Shown in pieces: positions 35,366 to 44,332 of a stretch of 64,000 nt of DNA. Origin of the DNA: Pseudomonadota bacterium (GTDB lineage Bacteria; Pseudomonadota; Gammaproteobacteria; Steroidobacterales; Woeseiaceae); assembly GCA_022572185.1 (NCBI GenBank), contig JACZWL010000008.1, positions 1 through 64,000 of the forward strand. Reading direction: 5' to 3'. Position numbers and translations under genes: made by a program. A model generated the notes under the pieces. The model had not been told where the DNA came from, did not search any database, and saw only the letters and a program-made list of their open reading frames with translations. Position 1 is the stretch's first letter. Every line of letters starts with the position of its first letter.

Positions 35366-35896
35366 TCAGTCCGCGAGACCCACGGCGGCTTCTCTTTCCA
35401 GATACCCGCCGATCCCGTCCGAAATAATTTCGACTAGTTCAATTTTTGATTCATTCACATTAATGATTCGTCCGTCGTTTTGCCCCAAATAATTGCCGGC
35501 CACGACGCGGTGAATCAGACCGTCAGAGGTTTGTATAAGACCGTAGTTCGCATCGCCCAACTCCATCGTGCCGACCATGCGCAAAGTGTCGAGCGGATAC
35601 TGCTCCAAGAACTCGCGGCTTCGGTCCCGGTCAGGCCGGGTGCCGCCAGCGCCCGCGCCGGCTGCTGCCTGCGGGGAATCGGGTACGAACGGTGAGCGAA
35701 AACCTTCCGCATCAGCGCGGTAGGTGAATACCTCGTAGGGCGTAATTTCAGGCAGTGGCTCAATCCGGCCTCCCGGACGTGCTTTGGTCTCATTAATGAA
35801 CTGATCCAGATCGTCCATGTCGCCGCCACAGCCCGCCACACCGAATCCAATGACCAGAATCGACAGCATCAAACGTTTCAAGTTCGAACCAGCCAT
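35366..35896 (-). CDS. pilP: Type IV pilus lipoprotein PilP
   Basis: 176 residues. Lipobox FGVAGCGGD (Cys at residue 23) after a short signal peptide, a proline-rich linker, then the beta-sandwich domain with LDTLRMVGTMELGDANYGLI and GNYLGQNDGRI. PilP links the PilN/PilO inner-membrane pair to PilQ. 2 nt after pilO, 28 nt before pilQ. Confidence 0.93.
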   Translation of the reverse strand: MAGSNLKRLMLSILVIGFGVAGCGGDMDDLDQFINETKARPGGRIEPLPEITPYEVFTYRADAEGFRSPFVPDSPQAAAGAGAGGTRPDRDRSREFLEQYPLDTLRMVGTMELGDANYGLIQTSDGLIHRVVAGNYLGQNDGRIINVNESKIELVEIISDGIGGYLEREAAVGLAD

Positions 35897-35898
35897 TA

Positions 35899-36498
35899 TT
35901 ATTCTGCCTCCTCGTCGAGGTAACGATAGGTCTGTGCCGTCACTTCCATCGTCAGCTTGTCGTACACGTCTTTATCCTCGGGTGTAATATTTATGTTATG
36001 CAACGTCACGATGCGCGGCAGCGCAGCAATACCGCTGACGAAATTAGCAATCTCGTGATAACCGCCTGACAGCCGGATCTTGATTGGCTTCTCCGCATAG
36101 AAATCCTTGGGAATTTCCGACTGCGGCTGGAAAAGCTTTTCCTGCAGCCCTGCAGCAAGACCGGTCTGCGAAATATCAACGATCAGGCTCGGAATCTCGG
36201 TTTTGCCGGGCAGTTGGCGCAGCATCGTACCGAACGACTGTTGCATTTGTGCCAGCTGTGCCTTGTAGGCATCATAGTTCGCGGCCTTGCGCTGTTTGTT
36301 CATAAACGTGATGCGAAGCGTGGCCTCGTCATCCTGCGCCCGCGTGAGCTGCGGCGCCTTGTTTTCGACGATGGTCCAGAAAATGCCCAGGCCGATTACC
36401 GCTGCAAAAACGATGCCGATTACGCCGGCGCGAAACACAAATGGCCAACGGCCAACGTCATTGACATCCAGCATTCTCAGTTCTTCAATGAGGTTCAT
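35899..36498 (-). CDS. pilO: Type IV pilus inner-membrane protein PilO
   Basis: 199 residues. One N-terminal transmembrane helix (about 25-47, AGVIGIVFAAVIGLGIFW), a coiled-coil stretch (about 55-95) and a ferredoxin-like C-terminal domain (KIRLSGGYHEIANFVSGIA). Forms a heterodimer with PilN. Start overlaps the pilN stop by 4 nt. Confidence 0.93.
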   Translation of the reverse strand: MNLIEELRMLDVNDVGRWPFVFRAGVIGIVFAAVIGLGIFWTIVENKAPQLTRAQDDEATLRITFMNKQRKAANYDAYKAQLAQMQQSFGTMLRQLPGKTEIPSLIVDISQTGLAAGLQEKLFQPQSEIPKDFYAEKPIKIRLSGGYHEIANFVSGIAALPRIVTLHNINITPEDKDVYDKLTMEVTAQTYRYLDEEAE

Positions 36499-37067
36499 CC
36501 GTCGTCCTCCAGGTCAAGCGCATCGTCATCACGAATCTGTTTCAGGGTGACAACAAATTCAGCCTGCCGGGCGGGGCCCTTTTCGGTTGTTTCGACTTTC
36601 ACAACATCCGGATCTGTCAGCCATTCCGATGAATCGATCTGCCGCATCAGTGCCGACACACGCGTGCTCGACTGAGCGACGCCCTTGATTTCGACTGTGG
36701 AGCCGTTTTGCTTCATGCCGGTAAGGTATACGCCCTCGGGCAGCTGGCGGGTCACCTCGTCGAAGAGATGAACGATCTCGGGCCGGCTTCTCTGTAACTG
36801 CTCGATGATTTCCATGCGGGCAAGAAGTCTTTCCCTCTGTCTTTCCAGGCCGTCGATCTCGGTAATGCTCTTTTCAAGTATGACGATTTCCTCCTCGAGG
36901 CGTTGGTTGCGATCGCCCTGGTGATTGATCATCTGCGAGAAAGCCAGGTTTGTCAGACCAACGATGACAAGACCGGCAACAAATGAACTGCCCATCGCAA
37001 CCATGAAATCACGTTGGCGTTTTTTGCGCTCCTCTTCGCGCCATGGGAGAAGGTTGATGCGTGGCAT
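36495..37067 (-). CDS. pilN: Type IV pilus inner-membrane protein PilN
   Basis: 190 residues. Starts MPRINLLPWREEERKKRQ, with the INLLPWR segment that binds PilM. Transmembrane helix at about 25-45, a coiled coil (about 45-85) and a ferredoxin-like periplasmic domain (LPEGVYLTGMKQNGSTVEIK). 1 nt after pilM. Confidence 0.95.
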   Translation of the reverse strand: MPRINLLPWREEERKKRQRDFMVAMGSSFVAGLVIVGLTNLAFSQMINHQGDRNQRLEEEIVILEKSITEIDGLERQRERLLARMEIIEQLQRSRPEIVHLFDEVTRQLPEGVYLTGMKQNGSTVEIKGVAQSSTRVSALMRQIDSSEWLTDPDVVKVETTEKGPARQAEFVVTLKQIRDDDALDLEDDG

Positions 37068-37068
37068 T

Positions 37069-38130
37069 TTAGTCGAAGCTCCTCAATGCAAGACCACAAG
37101 CCGTCAGCAGTGCGGTGGCGTCTTTGTGCACGCCCTGAGACTTGGCCTTTGATGAAATTTTCATTTGCCCGAGCGGATCGCCAACTTCAGTCGGTATCCC
37201 GACGCGGCTGGATATCACATCGGCGATACCCGGAATATTCGCGCAGCCGCCACACACGAGAATCATGTCCGGTTGCTCGCGTCCACCGCCGGATGCCAGA
37301 TAGAACTGCAAGGAACGGCTGACCTGTTGAGTCATATCGTCAATGAACGGCTCGAGGACTTCAGGCTGATAGTTACTCGGCAGGCCACCTTGTTTTTTCG
37401 CGCGGCCGGCATCTTCCATCGAGAGCCCGTAGGTGCGCATGATTTCCTCGGTAAGCTGCTGCCCGCCGAAAGCGAAATCACGCGTGTAAATTACTTTGAG
37501 GTCCTGAAGGACACTAAACGTCGTGCTGCTGGCACCGATGTCGACGATCGCGACAGACTGTCCCATGCCACCGTCAGGAATCTGGTGGCTCAGAAGCTGA
37601 CAGGCATTCTCCAGAGCAAAAGCCTCGACATCCACGATGTGAGCTCTCAGCCCGGCTGCCTCAACGGCCATCTGGCGCTGCTCGACATTATCGGTACGGG
37701 TTGCCACGAGAAGAACGTCCATCAACTCGGGATCATTTTCGTTCGGGCCGACTATCTCGTAGTCGAAACTGACTTCTTCCATCGGGAAGGGTATGTATTG
37801 GTCCGCCTGAATCTCGACCTGGCCTTCGAGGTCGCGCTCGGACAGGCTCGAGGGCATTTGAATAACCTTCGTTATCGCCGCATCGCCGCTGATGGCAATC
37901 GCTACGTCGGTCGCCTTCGCGCCCGATCTCTTGACTGCCCGACGGATGGCCTCGCCAACGGCCTTCGCATCGACAATCGCTTTTTCGTTTACCGAGCTCG
38001 GCGGCGTGGGCTCGGCTGAATACGATTCGACCCGAAAGCGCTTTCCGCTCTGAGAAAGCTCTATGAGCTTGACCGACGAGGTCGTGATGTCGAGCCCCAG
38101 TAATGGTTGGGTTTTTCTGCCAAAAAACAC
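37069..38130 (-). CDS. pilM: Type IV pilus assembly ATPase-like protein PilM
   Basis: 353 residues, actin-like fold. LGLDITTSSVKLIELS is the first phosphate loop and VAIVDIGASSTTFSVL the second; LVCGGCANIPGI is near the end. It sits on the cytoplasmic face and binds the N-terminal tail of PilN. First gene of the operon pilMNOPQ; a long gap to the divergent mrcA holds candidate promoters. Confidence 0.95.
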   Translation of the reverse strand: MFFGRKTQPLLGLDITTSSVKLIELSQSGKRFRVESYSAEPTPPSSVNEKAIVDAKAVGEAIRRAVKRSGAKATDVAIAISGDAAITKVIQMPSSLSERDLEGQVEIQADQYIPFPMEEVSFDYEIVGPNENDPELMDVLLVATRTDNVEQRQMAVEAAGLRAHIVDVEAFALENACQLLSHQIPDGGMGQSVAIVDIGASSTTFSVLQDLKVIYTRDFAFGGQQLTEEIMRTYGLSMEDAGRAKKQGGLPSNYQPEVLEPFIDDMTQQVSRSLQFYLASGGGREQPDMILVCGGCANIPGIADVISSRVGIPTEVGDPLGQMKISSKAKSQGVHKDATALLTACGLALRSFD

Positions 38131-38637
38131 GTATTTTTTCCTTCTAAGTCGGTAAGTTGCGGGCCAAAATTCGGCTGGACCTAAGCTTTGCGATTTAACT
38201 ATATATCAATAAAATGTTAAATAAAACGTGACTTTGTTCACGATCCGGCGATCCGTATGGTAATGCCGAGATGGGCCACCATTCCGTGAACTGGTTGGCG
38301 GCTCGGACCAGAGCTTCGTCAATAAATCCGGGCGCTGAAGCGGCTCTCAAATGGCCGGTGCCGGCTCGAGAAAGCCGCCCAATCGGGGCTCCCGGCCGCT
38401 TTTTCCGCTATTTTACCACGCATTGCGCTTCACCTTATATATAGGCCCGGTTTGTCCGGCCGACACACTTTGCCCATGAGTCCATTGCAGCCCATCACCA
38501 TACGTGGCTATTATTCTGCGCTATATACTCGAATCGACTCGAGGCATGGCCTTGAAATCGAATATTTTCATCCACCAGTAAGCCAAAATGGGCCTGGCCG
38601 CATGGCGGCTCACATCGACTATTTTCAGGCTTTGGCC
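38131..38637. other. Intergenic region between pilM and mrcA, left part
   Basis: No gene supported. It holds an AT-rich stretch (about 38195-38230), a CRP/Vfr-like palindrome and, further right, some GC-rich stems. Promoters for pilM (leftward) are expected here; I cannot place a convincing -35/-10 pair. Confidence 0.5.
38227..38242. promoter_or_regulatory. CRP/Vfr-like palindrome upstream of pilM
   Basis: CGTGA-CTTTGT-TCACG has the GTGA-N6-TCAC core of CRP-family sites. It lies about 97 nt upstream of the pilM start, next to an AT-rich stretch. CRP/Vfr control of type IV pili is known in Pseudomonas; a link here is inference. Confidence 0.5.
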
Positions 38638-38924
38638 TGGTGGTCCAACAAGGTTATATTGATAGGCTCAGCGAGTCGTGAAGCGGTTGCACCCAGAGGG
38701 CATAAAAAACCGCCAGGCGCGCCTCGCCGGGTAATGGCGCGTCCTTGCCAAGAGGCGCAACACCGCGGACGATCGCTTCACGGCTCGCCCGAAGGGAGCT
38801 GCCCAGATGATTCAATACGGCGTTGCTGCCCTTGAAAAGGACATGCCGTTCCCTGCGGACTGCATCTTGTCTTGGATCATCTGGACAGCTCTGTGTCCAT
38901 CAATATAGCCTTGTTGGATCACCA
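38638..38924. mobile_element. 287-bp element with 28-29-bp terminal inverted repeats
   Basis: Left end TGGTGGTCCAACAAGGTTAT (38638-38665), right end the near-complement (38896-38924) with few mismatches. Inside are two more hairpins: CGAGTCGTGAAGCGG with CGCTTCACGGCTCG (about 38672-38789), and GAGCTGCCCAGATGATTCAA with its near-complement (about 38798-38890). No convincing frame. Ends belong to the repeat family also at 7453, 25794 and 56046. It ends 14 nt before the mrcA start, which has no clear ribosome site. Confidence 0.75.
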
Positions 38925-38938
38925 GAACGCTCGAAACT

Positions 38939-41521
38939 ATGCAGAACTCAGGCACAGCGCACAAAGAAACCGGTCGCAGGCGGAAGGGCCGCCATGCGAA
39001 GTGGCTCATACTGTTCGCGGGACTGGGTCTGGCGTCCGGCATGGCTACCACGACTGCCGTTCTCGGGGCTTATTACTTTGTGGCTCCCGGCCTGCCGCCG
39101 GCAGAGACGATTCGTGAGATTCCCTTACAGATCCCCCTGAGGATTTTCAGCCGCGACGGGCGGCTGATTGCCGAAGTCGGTGAGCGTCGCCGGATCCTGG
39201 TTACTTTCGACGAGTTGCCGCCGCACGTGGTCGATGCGTTCGTCGCCGCGGAGGATCGCCGCTTTTTTGCACATCCGGGCATCGATTACCAGGGCATCCT
39301 TCGAGCCGGGGTGAGGATTATCGGGACAGGTGAAATCAGCGGCGGGGGTAGCACACTCACGCAGCAGCTCGCGCGTGACTACTTCCTGACCCGCGAACAG
39401 CTGTTTACGCGCAAGCTCCGGGAAGCATTCCTCGCCTACAAGATCGAGCAGGAATTTTCCAAGCAAGAGATACTCGCCCTGTTCCTCAACAAAATGTTTT
39501 TCGGTCAGCGAGCATATGGTGTTGCCGCGGCTGCACAAGTCTATTTCGGCAAGGCGCTCAAGGACATCAATGTTGCCGAAGCCGCGACGCTTGCCGGGGT
39601 TTTGCCGGCCCCGTCACAGTACAACCCGGTTCGCAGTCCTTCCAACGCAAAAGCGCGCCGGACCTATGTGCTTGAACGTATGTTCGACCTCGGATACCTC
39701 GATGACGATACCTATCAGCGAGCAATGATGTATCCGATGGAGTCCATGCTGCATGGTACCGCCACGGAATTGTCGGCCCCTTATGTTGCCGAAATGGTTC
39801 GGCGGGAAATGCTGTCCCGCTACGGCGAGGACACGTACAGGGCAGGCTACGAGGTGGTAACCACACTCGATTCCAAGCTGCAACGCGCGGCAATCTACTC
39901 CTTACGCAATGGCCTGTTCGAGTTCACGCGGAGGCGCGGATATAAAGGACCGATTGCAACTTTGGACGTCGATGCCGAAATTCTGCTGGCACCGTATGAT
40001 GAATGGCCGGAAGACCTGCGGCTCGCATTGGCCGACCAGCCGAATCCGGGCGGTCTCGATGTTGCGATCGTGACAGCGCTAAACGAAGACAACAGCGCTG
40101 AGATTGTATTGAAAAACGGCTCACGTTCGTCCCTTCCCTGGAACGGCATCTCCTGGGCCAAATCATTTGTGGATCGTGCCACTACGGGGCAGGCTCCTGA
40201 AACGGTTGCTGATGTACTTGCACCCGGCCAGATTATCCACGTCATGCCGACAACGCTCGGTAGCTTTGCACTGGCGCACATGCCTGAAGCACAGGCGGCG
40301 GTTGTCTCCATCGATCCCCGCGACGGCGCCATTACCAGCCTGTCCGGCGGCTTTGATTTTACGCTGAGCAAGTGGAATCGTGTGGTCCAGACAGCCCGAC
40401 AGCCCGGATCGTCGTTCAAGCCCTTTATTTATTCGGCGGCGCTCGAGCAGGGCAACACGGTAGCCACGATCGTCGATGATTCGCCCGTTGTGATCAGATC
40501 GTCAGAACTGGAAGACGTGTGGCGGCCCCTCAACTACAGCGGCAGGTTCTACGGCCCGATCAGGGTCCGGGAGGCGCTGGTTCGTTCCATGAATCTGGCT
40601 TCCGTGCGGCTGCTGCTGTACAAAACCGGCGTGAGTAATGCCGTCAGGCACCTGCAGCCATTCGGGTTTCCTGACGCTGCACTGCCGCCGAACGGTTCCC
40701 TGGCGCTCGGCGGTGGAAATGCCTCACCGCTGGACATGGCCCAGGGCTATGCAACCTTCGCCAATGGCGGTTATGCCGTCAAACCGTATGTGATCGATTC
40801 GATCCGCGGCCCGGATGGTGAATTGCTGTATCGCGCAGAACCGGCGATCGTTTGCCGGGAGTGCCAGACCGACGACGACGATGCCCTCCCGTCGGCACCA
40901 CGTGATCCTGCACAAGCGATGTCTTTCGAACTGATGGCCGAGGTAGGCGAGAGCTACCGGCCAGATGCTTCAATCTCCCCGGAGCTTTTTGCCGACATAC
41001 CTGCGGCGCCCCGGGTGATCTCTGAGCAAAACGCTTTTCTGATACAGGACATGATGCGCGATGTCATTAGACGTGGCACCGGCCGGCGCGCGCGCGTTCT
41101 TGAGCGCAGTGACCTGTCGGGCAAGACCGGTACATCGAACGACCGACGTGACGCGTGGTTCGGCGGCTACAACGGCGATCTGGTCGCTGTGGTCTGGGTT
41201 GGATACGACGACGACCTGCCGCTCGGCCCGGGCGAAGAAGGCTCACGGACGGCCCTGCCGATCTGGATCGAATTTATGCGCATCGCACTCGGGGGAGTAC
41301 CGTTGCATCAGCTCCCGGTTCCCGAGGGCATCGTCAGCGTGTTGATTTCCAAGGCCACCGGTTGTCCGGCCAGCGCCCTTGATGCCAGCTTCGATGTCAT
41401 GTTCGAAGTCTTCCGCGAAGGCCATGTTCCGGTCTGCGACGTCGCCGAGACCGTGCCTGACCCCTTCAACGACCCCAACGCCCTGAATGAAGAAGAGCAG
41501 GCAGCGGAAGAAATCTTTTAG
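38939..41521 (+). CDS. mrcA: Penicillin-binding protein 1A
   Basis: 860 residues, a bifunctional peptidoglycan synthase. N-terminal anchor at about 22-48. Glycosyltransferase domain: VAAEDRRFFAHPGIDYQGI, GGGSTLTQQLARDYFLT, RKLREAFLAYKIEQ. Transpeptidase: SSFKPF (SxxK), RSMNLAS (SxN) and SGKTGTSNDRRDAWFGGY (KTG). The region between (about 300-430) is the usual OB-like insertion. Divergent from pilM, as in Pseudomonas. Start codon is next to an inverted-repeat element. Confidence 0.96.
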   Translation: MQNSGTAHKETGRRRKGRHAKWLILFAGLGLASGMATTTAVLGAYYFVAPGLPPAETIREIPLQIPLRIFSRDGRLIAEVGERRRILVTFDELPPHVVDAFVAAEDRRFFAHPGIDYQGILRAGVRIIGTGEISGGGSTLTQQLARDYFLTREQLFTRKLREAFLAYKIEQEFSKQEILALFLNKMFFGQRAYGVAAAAQVYFGKALKDINVAEAATLAGVLPAPSQYNPVRSPSNAKARRTYVLERMFDLGYLDDDTYQRAMMYPMESMLHGTATELSAPYVAEMVRREMLSRYGEDTYRAGYEVVTTLDSKLQRAAIYSLRNGLFEFTRRRGYKGPIATLDVDAEILLAPYDEWPEDLRLALADQPNPGGLDVAIVTALNEDNSAEIVLKNGSRSSLPWNGISWAKSFVDRATTGQAPETVADVLAPGQIIHVMPTTLGSFALAHMPEAQAAVVSIDPRDGAITSLSGGFDFTLSKWNRVVQTARQPGSSFKPFIYSAALEQGNTVATIVDDSPVVIRSSELEDVWRPLNYSGRFYGPIRVREALVRSMNLASVRLLLYKTGVSNAVRHLQPFGFPDAALPPNGSLALGGGNASPLDMAQGYATFANGGYAVKPYVIDSIRGPDGELLYRAEPAIVCRECQTDDDDALPSAPRDPAQAMSFELMAEVGESYRPDASISPELFADIPAAPRVISEQNAFLIQDMMRDVIRRGTGRRARVLERSDLSGKTGTSNDRRDAWFGGYNGDLVAVVWVGYDDDLPLGPGEEGSRTALPIWIEFMRIALGGVPLHQLPVPEGIVSVLISKATGCPASALDASFDVMFEVFREGHVPVCDVAETVPDPFNDPNALNEEEQAAEEIF

Positions 41522-41523
41522 TC

Positions 41524-42141
41524 ATGGCGAGGCAAGCATCCAACGAAAACGACCGGGCCAGAACAGTCCTGGCTCAGGAAGCCGCCCGCATAATCGTCGA
41601 GCAGGGCATCGAGGATTACCGCGTCGCCAAGATCAAAGCGGCCGAGCGGCTGGGCATGACCGCGCGCGGCTCGCTGCCGGGGAATCCCGAGATCGAACAC
41701 GCGGTGAGCGAACACCTCAAGCTCTTTGGTCGTGAATCGCATCTCGATTTGCTGCGTGTTCTCAGAAGAGCAGCTCTGTCTGCCATGGAACTTCTCGCGC
41801 CTTTTACGCCACGGCTGGTCGGCCCGGTCCTGCACGGCACCGCGGCTGCGAACTCCGCAGTCAATCTGCACGTGTTCTCAGACAGCGCTGAGCTCGTCGC
41901 GGTCAGGTTGCAGGAGAGCAGTGTGCAATACCGCCCATACGACCGGCGCCTGAAAAGCCGTCGGGATCGTGCTGAAACATTTTCCGGATTTCAGTTTACA
42001 CAGGACAACTCATCGATAGAGGCAACCGTGTTCCCATTGAATGGCATGCGGCAGGCACCGATCAGCCCGGTAAACGGCAAGCCGATGCGGCGGGCTGATT
42101 CTCAGGCTGTCCTGAAGCTTCTAAGAGGCGAAGAACCGTAG
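41524..42141 (+). CDS. Conserved hypothetical protein downstream of mrcA
   Basis: 205 residues, not recognised as a known family. The N-terminal third is helical and charged (AARIIVEQGIEDYRVAKIKA then AAERLGM), the middle reads FTPRLVGPVLHGTAAANSAV followed by LHVFSDSAELV, and the C-terminus is FPLNGMRQAPISPVNGKPMRR. The central part has a fold-like alternation that may be nucleotidyltransferase-like, but I see no catalytic GS..DxD motif. No signal peptide. Starts 2 nt after the mrcA stop, so it is co-transcribed with mrcA. Confidence 0.75.
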   Translation: MARQASNENDRARTVLAQEAARIIVEQGIEDYRVAKIKAAERLGMTARGSLPGNPEIEHAVSEHLKLFGRESHLDLLRVLRRAALSAMELLAPFTPRLVGPVLHGTAAANSAVNLHVFSDSAELVAVRLQESSVQYRPYDRRLKSRRDRAETFSGFQFTQDNSSIEATVFPLNGMRQAPISPVNGKPMRRADSQAVLKLLRGEEP

Positions 42142-42185
42142 CCAAGGGAGACGGATCCTGCCGGGACCCATCAGTCTCAGCCCAG

Positions 42186-42252
42186 GTAAATGCGGTCGAA
42201 TCGTTTAGAAATGTCGTTTGAACCCGATTCTTAGCGGTTCGACCCCATTTAC
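42186..42252. repeat. Palindrome overlapping the gltA stop codon
   Basis: Arms GTAAATGCGGTCGAATCG and CGGTTCGACCCCATTTAC match at 16 of 18 positions, with an inner GAATCG/CGATTC stem. The TAA of gltA lies in one arm. The GGTTCGACCC core also flanks copy 2 of the 230-bp element. Confidence 0.75.
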
Positions 42253-43544
42253 TTGCGCTTTTCGATCGCCACGTAATCCCGCTGAACCGGACCCCTGTAG
42301 AGCTGCCTCGGTCTGCTGATGCGTCGATTGGATTCCGTAATCATCTCGCGCCAGTGCGCTACCCAACCCACGGTCCTGCCGATAGCGAACATAACGGTGA
42401 ACATCGAGGTCGGAATGCCTAAAGCCCGATAGATAATGCCGGAATAGAAGTCGACGTTGGGGTAGAGGTTCTTCTCGATGAAGTAATCGTCCTTCAGCGC
42501 CACCTCTTCCAGTGCCAGCGCCAGATCGAACAACGGCGCGTCCTTGCGGCCCATTTGCTTCAAGACCTTGTGGCACATCTCCCTGATAATCGTGGCTCTC
42601 GGATCGAAATTCTTGTAGACGCGATGACCGAAGCCCATCAGTCTGAACGGGTCGTCCCTGTCTTTTGCCTTGGCGACGAACTTCGGGATGTTTTTCGCGT
42701 CACCGATTTCGCGAAGCATGCGTAGCACGGCCTCGTTCGCCCCGCCGTGGGCCGGTCCCCACAGGGCGGATATTCCAGCCGCGATTGCCGAGTACGGATT
42801 GGTACCGGAACTACCGGCCATCCTCACGGTCGAGGTCGAGCAGTTCTGCTCATGGTCGGCGTGTAATATGAAAAGCAGGTCCAGCGCTTCCGCCGCCACC
42901 GAGTTGATCTCGTATGGTTCGGCCGGCACGGCGAAGAGCATTTGCAGCAGGTTCTCCGTGTAACCCAGGTCGTTACGCGGATAGATAAACGGTTGCCCCG
43001 CATTGAGTTTGTGTGCCGCGGCTGCGATCGTTGGTAGCTTGGCGAGGATGCGGTGCGCAAAAATATCGCGTTGCTCCGCGTTGTCGATGTCCATCGTGTC
43101 GTGATAATAAGCGGACATCGAGCCGACGACGGCAGACAGCATGGCCATCGGATGGGCATCGTAGCGGAATCCCGTGAAGAAACGCAGCATGCCCTCGTTG
43201 AGCATCGTGTGCGTGCGGACGGTTGTATCGAACTTCTCCAACTCGCTTGGCGTGGGCAGCTCTCCATGCAACAGCAGATAAGCCACTTCCAGGAAGCTCG
43301 AGTACTTCGCGAGCTGCTCAACCGGATAGCCACGATACAGCAAGATACCCTCGTCGCCATCGATGAAGGTGATGGTGCTTTCACAGCTTCCGGTAGCCAT
43401 AAAACCGGGGTCGTAGGTGAATACACGCTGGTCCCGATAAAGGCGACCGATTTCCAAAACATCCGGTCCAAGTGTTCCGCTGCGGACCGGTAATTCGATC
43501 TCGGATCCGTCCGGGCTGGTCAGTTTATATGCCTCTTTGCTCAT
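42249..43544 (-). CDS. gltA: Citrate synthase (type II, hexameric form)
   Basis: 431 residues. Condenses acetyl-CoA and oxaloacetate. Catalytic His residues in [20 protein letters not shown] and [15 protein letters not shown]; the Asp region near the end is [16 protein letters not shown]. The C-terminus [11 protein letters not shown] is typical. N-terminal beta-domain (about 1-60) is the Gram-negative NADH-sensitive type. Single gene with its own 234-nt upstream gap. Confidence 0.97.
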   Translation of the reverse strand: MSKEAYKLTSPDGSEIELPVRSGTLGPDVLEIGRLYRDQRVFTYDPGFMATGSCESTITFIDGDEGILLYRGYPVEQLAKYSSFLEVAYLLLHGELPTPSELEKFDTTVRTHTMLNEGMLRFFTGFRYDAHPMAMLSAVVGSMSAYYHDTMDIDNAEQRDIFAHRILAKLPTIAAAAHKLNAGQPFIYPRNDLGYTENLLQMLFAVPAEPYEINSVAAEALDLLFILHADHEQNCSTSTVRMAGSSGTNPYSAIAAGISALWGPAHGGANEAVLRMLREIGDAKNIPKFVAKAKDRDDPFRLMGFGHRVYKNFDPRATIIREMCHKVLKQMGRKDAPLFDLALALEEVALKDDYFIEKNLYPNVDFYSGIIYRALGIPTSMFTVMFAIGRTVGWVAHWREMITESNRRISRPRQLYRGPVQRDYVAIEKRK

Positions 43545-43750
43545 TCTTACCTCTGTCCGAATCGGCCGGACATTGTGCTCCCCCCGCCGGCCACTCTCGG
43601 GCCTGCGCCCTGCGATAGCAGGCGATCAGTCGTCATTCTCTTCTGAAGGCGGCATGCACGGGAGCAAACCGCCAACACGCTATGGTGCCGGAAGCTCAAA
43701 TACCGGGCAACTTGGGGATGATACGTATGTGGGTCTTTGGCTTCTGATGA

Positions 43751-43782
43751 CTAGTACTCCGTCAATATTGATGGAGTACTAG
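43751..43782. repeat. 32-bp palindrome carrying the rpmE stop codon
   Basis: CTAGTACTCC-GTCAATATTGAT-GGAGTACTAG is its own complement except for one base pair. The TAG inside its right CTAG is the rpmE stop (43781-43779). The core TCCATCAATATTGA resembles TCCATCAATATA of the repeats at 7453 and 38896. It might also serve as a two-way terminator. Confidence 0.85.
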
Positions 43783-43982
43783 CTCAGGCCGTACTTGCGA
43801 CGGAATTTGTCGACCCGGCCACCCGTATCAATGATTTTCTGCTTGCCCGTGTAGAACGGATGACATGCCGAACAGACCTCGATAGTCAGATCCTGACCCA
43901 GGGTAGACCGGGTCGTGAATTCGTTGCCGCAACTACAGGTCACTTTGATATCGTTGTAGTCGGGATGAATATCGGCTTTCAT
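43779..43982 (-). CDS. rpmE: 50S ribosomal protein L31, zinc-binding form
   Basis: 67 residues from the ATG at 43982 (GGAG 7 nt upstream). Starts [20 protein letters not shown], with Cys16, Cys18 and CSACHP (two more Cys), the zinc-ribbon C+ type of L31. The segment [20 protein letters not shown] is characteristic. The C- paralogue that replaces it under zinc limitation is not seen here. Confidence 0.96.
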   Translation of the reverse strand: MKADIHPDYNDIKVTCSCGNEFTTRSTLGQDLTIEVCSACHPFYTGKQKIIDTGGRVDKFRRKYGLS

Positions 43983-44074
43983 TGAGAGTCTCCGGTGTCC
44001 AGAGTCGGTGTCAGCGGCGGCGTAGGATATCGGGAAGCCTGTCCTGCCGCAAGCCCTCTGTTTACAGCCATTTC

Positions 44075-44109
44075 TTATCCACAAAAGCTGTGGATAACTC
44101 TGTGGAAGA
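44075..44109. promoter_or_regulatory. Cluster of DnaA boxes upstream of rpmE
   Basis: TTATCCACA (44075-44083) and TGTGGATAA (44089-44097) are perfect DnaA boxes in opposite orientation 5 nt apart; TGTGGAAGA (44101-44109) is a weaker third. To the right, 44139-44212 is strongly AT-rich. They are about 93 nt upstream of the rpmE start. Confidence 0.7.
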
Positions 44110-44332
44110 AAATTGAGTGAGTGCGCTAAGTGCGGGTTTTTAAAGCAACGTTATTAAAATGTCTATTTTATCGCCAATTTAACAAACTCTTTTATTTCAA
44201 TGATTTATAGGGGTTTTGGACAGTCAGGCTGAATTATCGGCCTTATCACACGGAAAAAATAGGTATCCCTGAAGTACTGTGCATAAAGGGCAGCCGCGCC
44301 AGAGCACCTGAGGCAGGCTGATCGGCGCAAAA
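44110..44332. other. AT-rich gap between rpmE and hemW
   Basis: No gene supported. The stretch 44139-44212 is the most AT-rich I noticed in the window (for example TTATTAAAATGTCTATTTTA). It may hold the rpmE promoter, or an unwinding element if the DnaA boxes are functional. Confidence 0.5.

Noticed and set aside
38452-38835. A 127-codon frame upstream of mrcA
   Set aside because: It crosses the inverted-repeat element, has no ribosome site and resembles no family.
44075-44212. Calling this the chromosomal origin
   Set aside because: Only two or three DnaA boxes and none of the usual origin genes; kept as a DnaA-box cluster.
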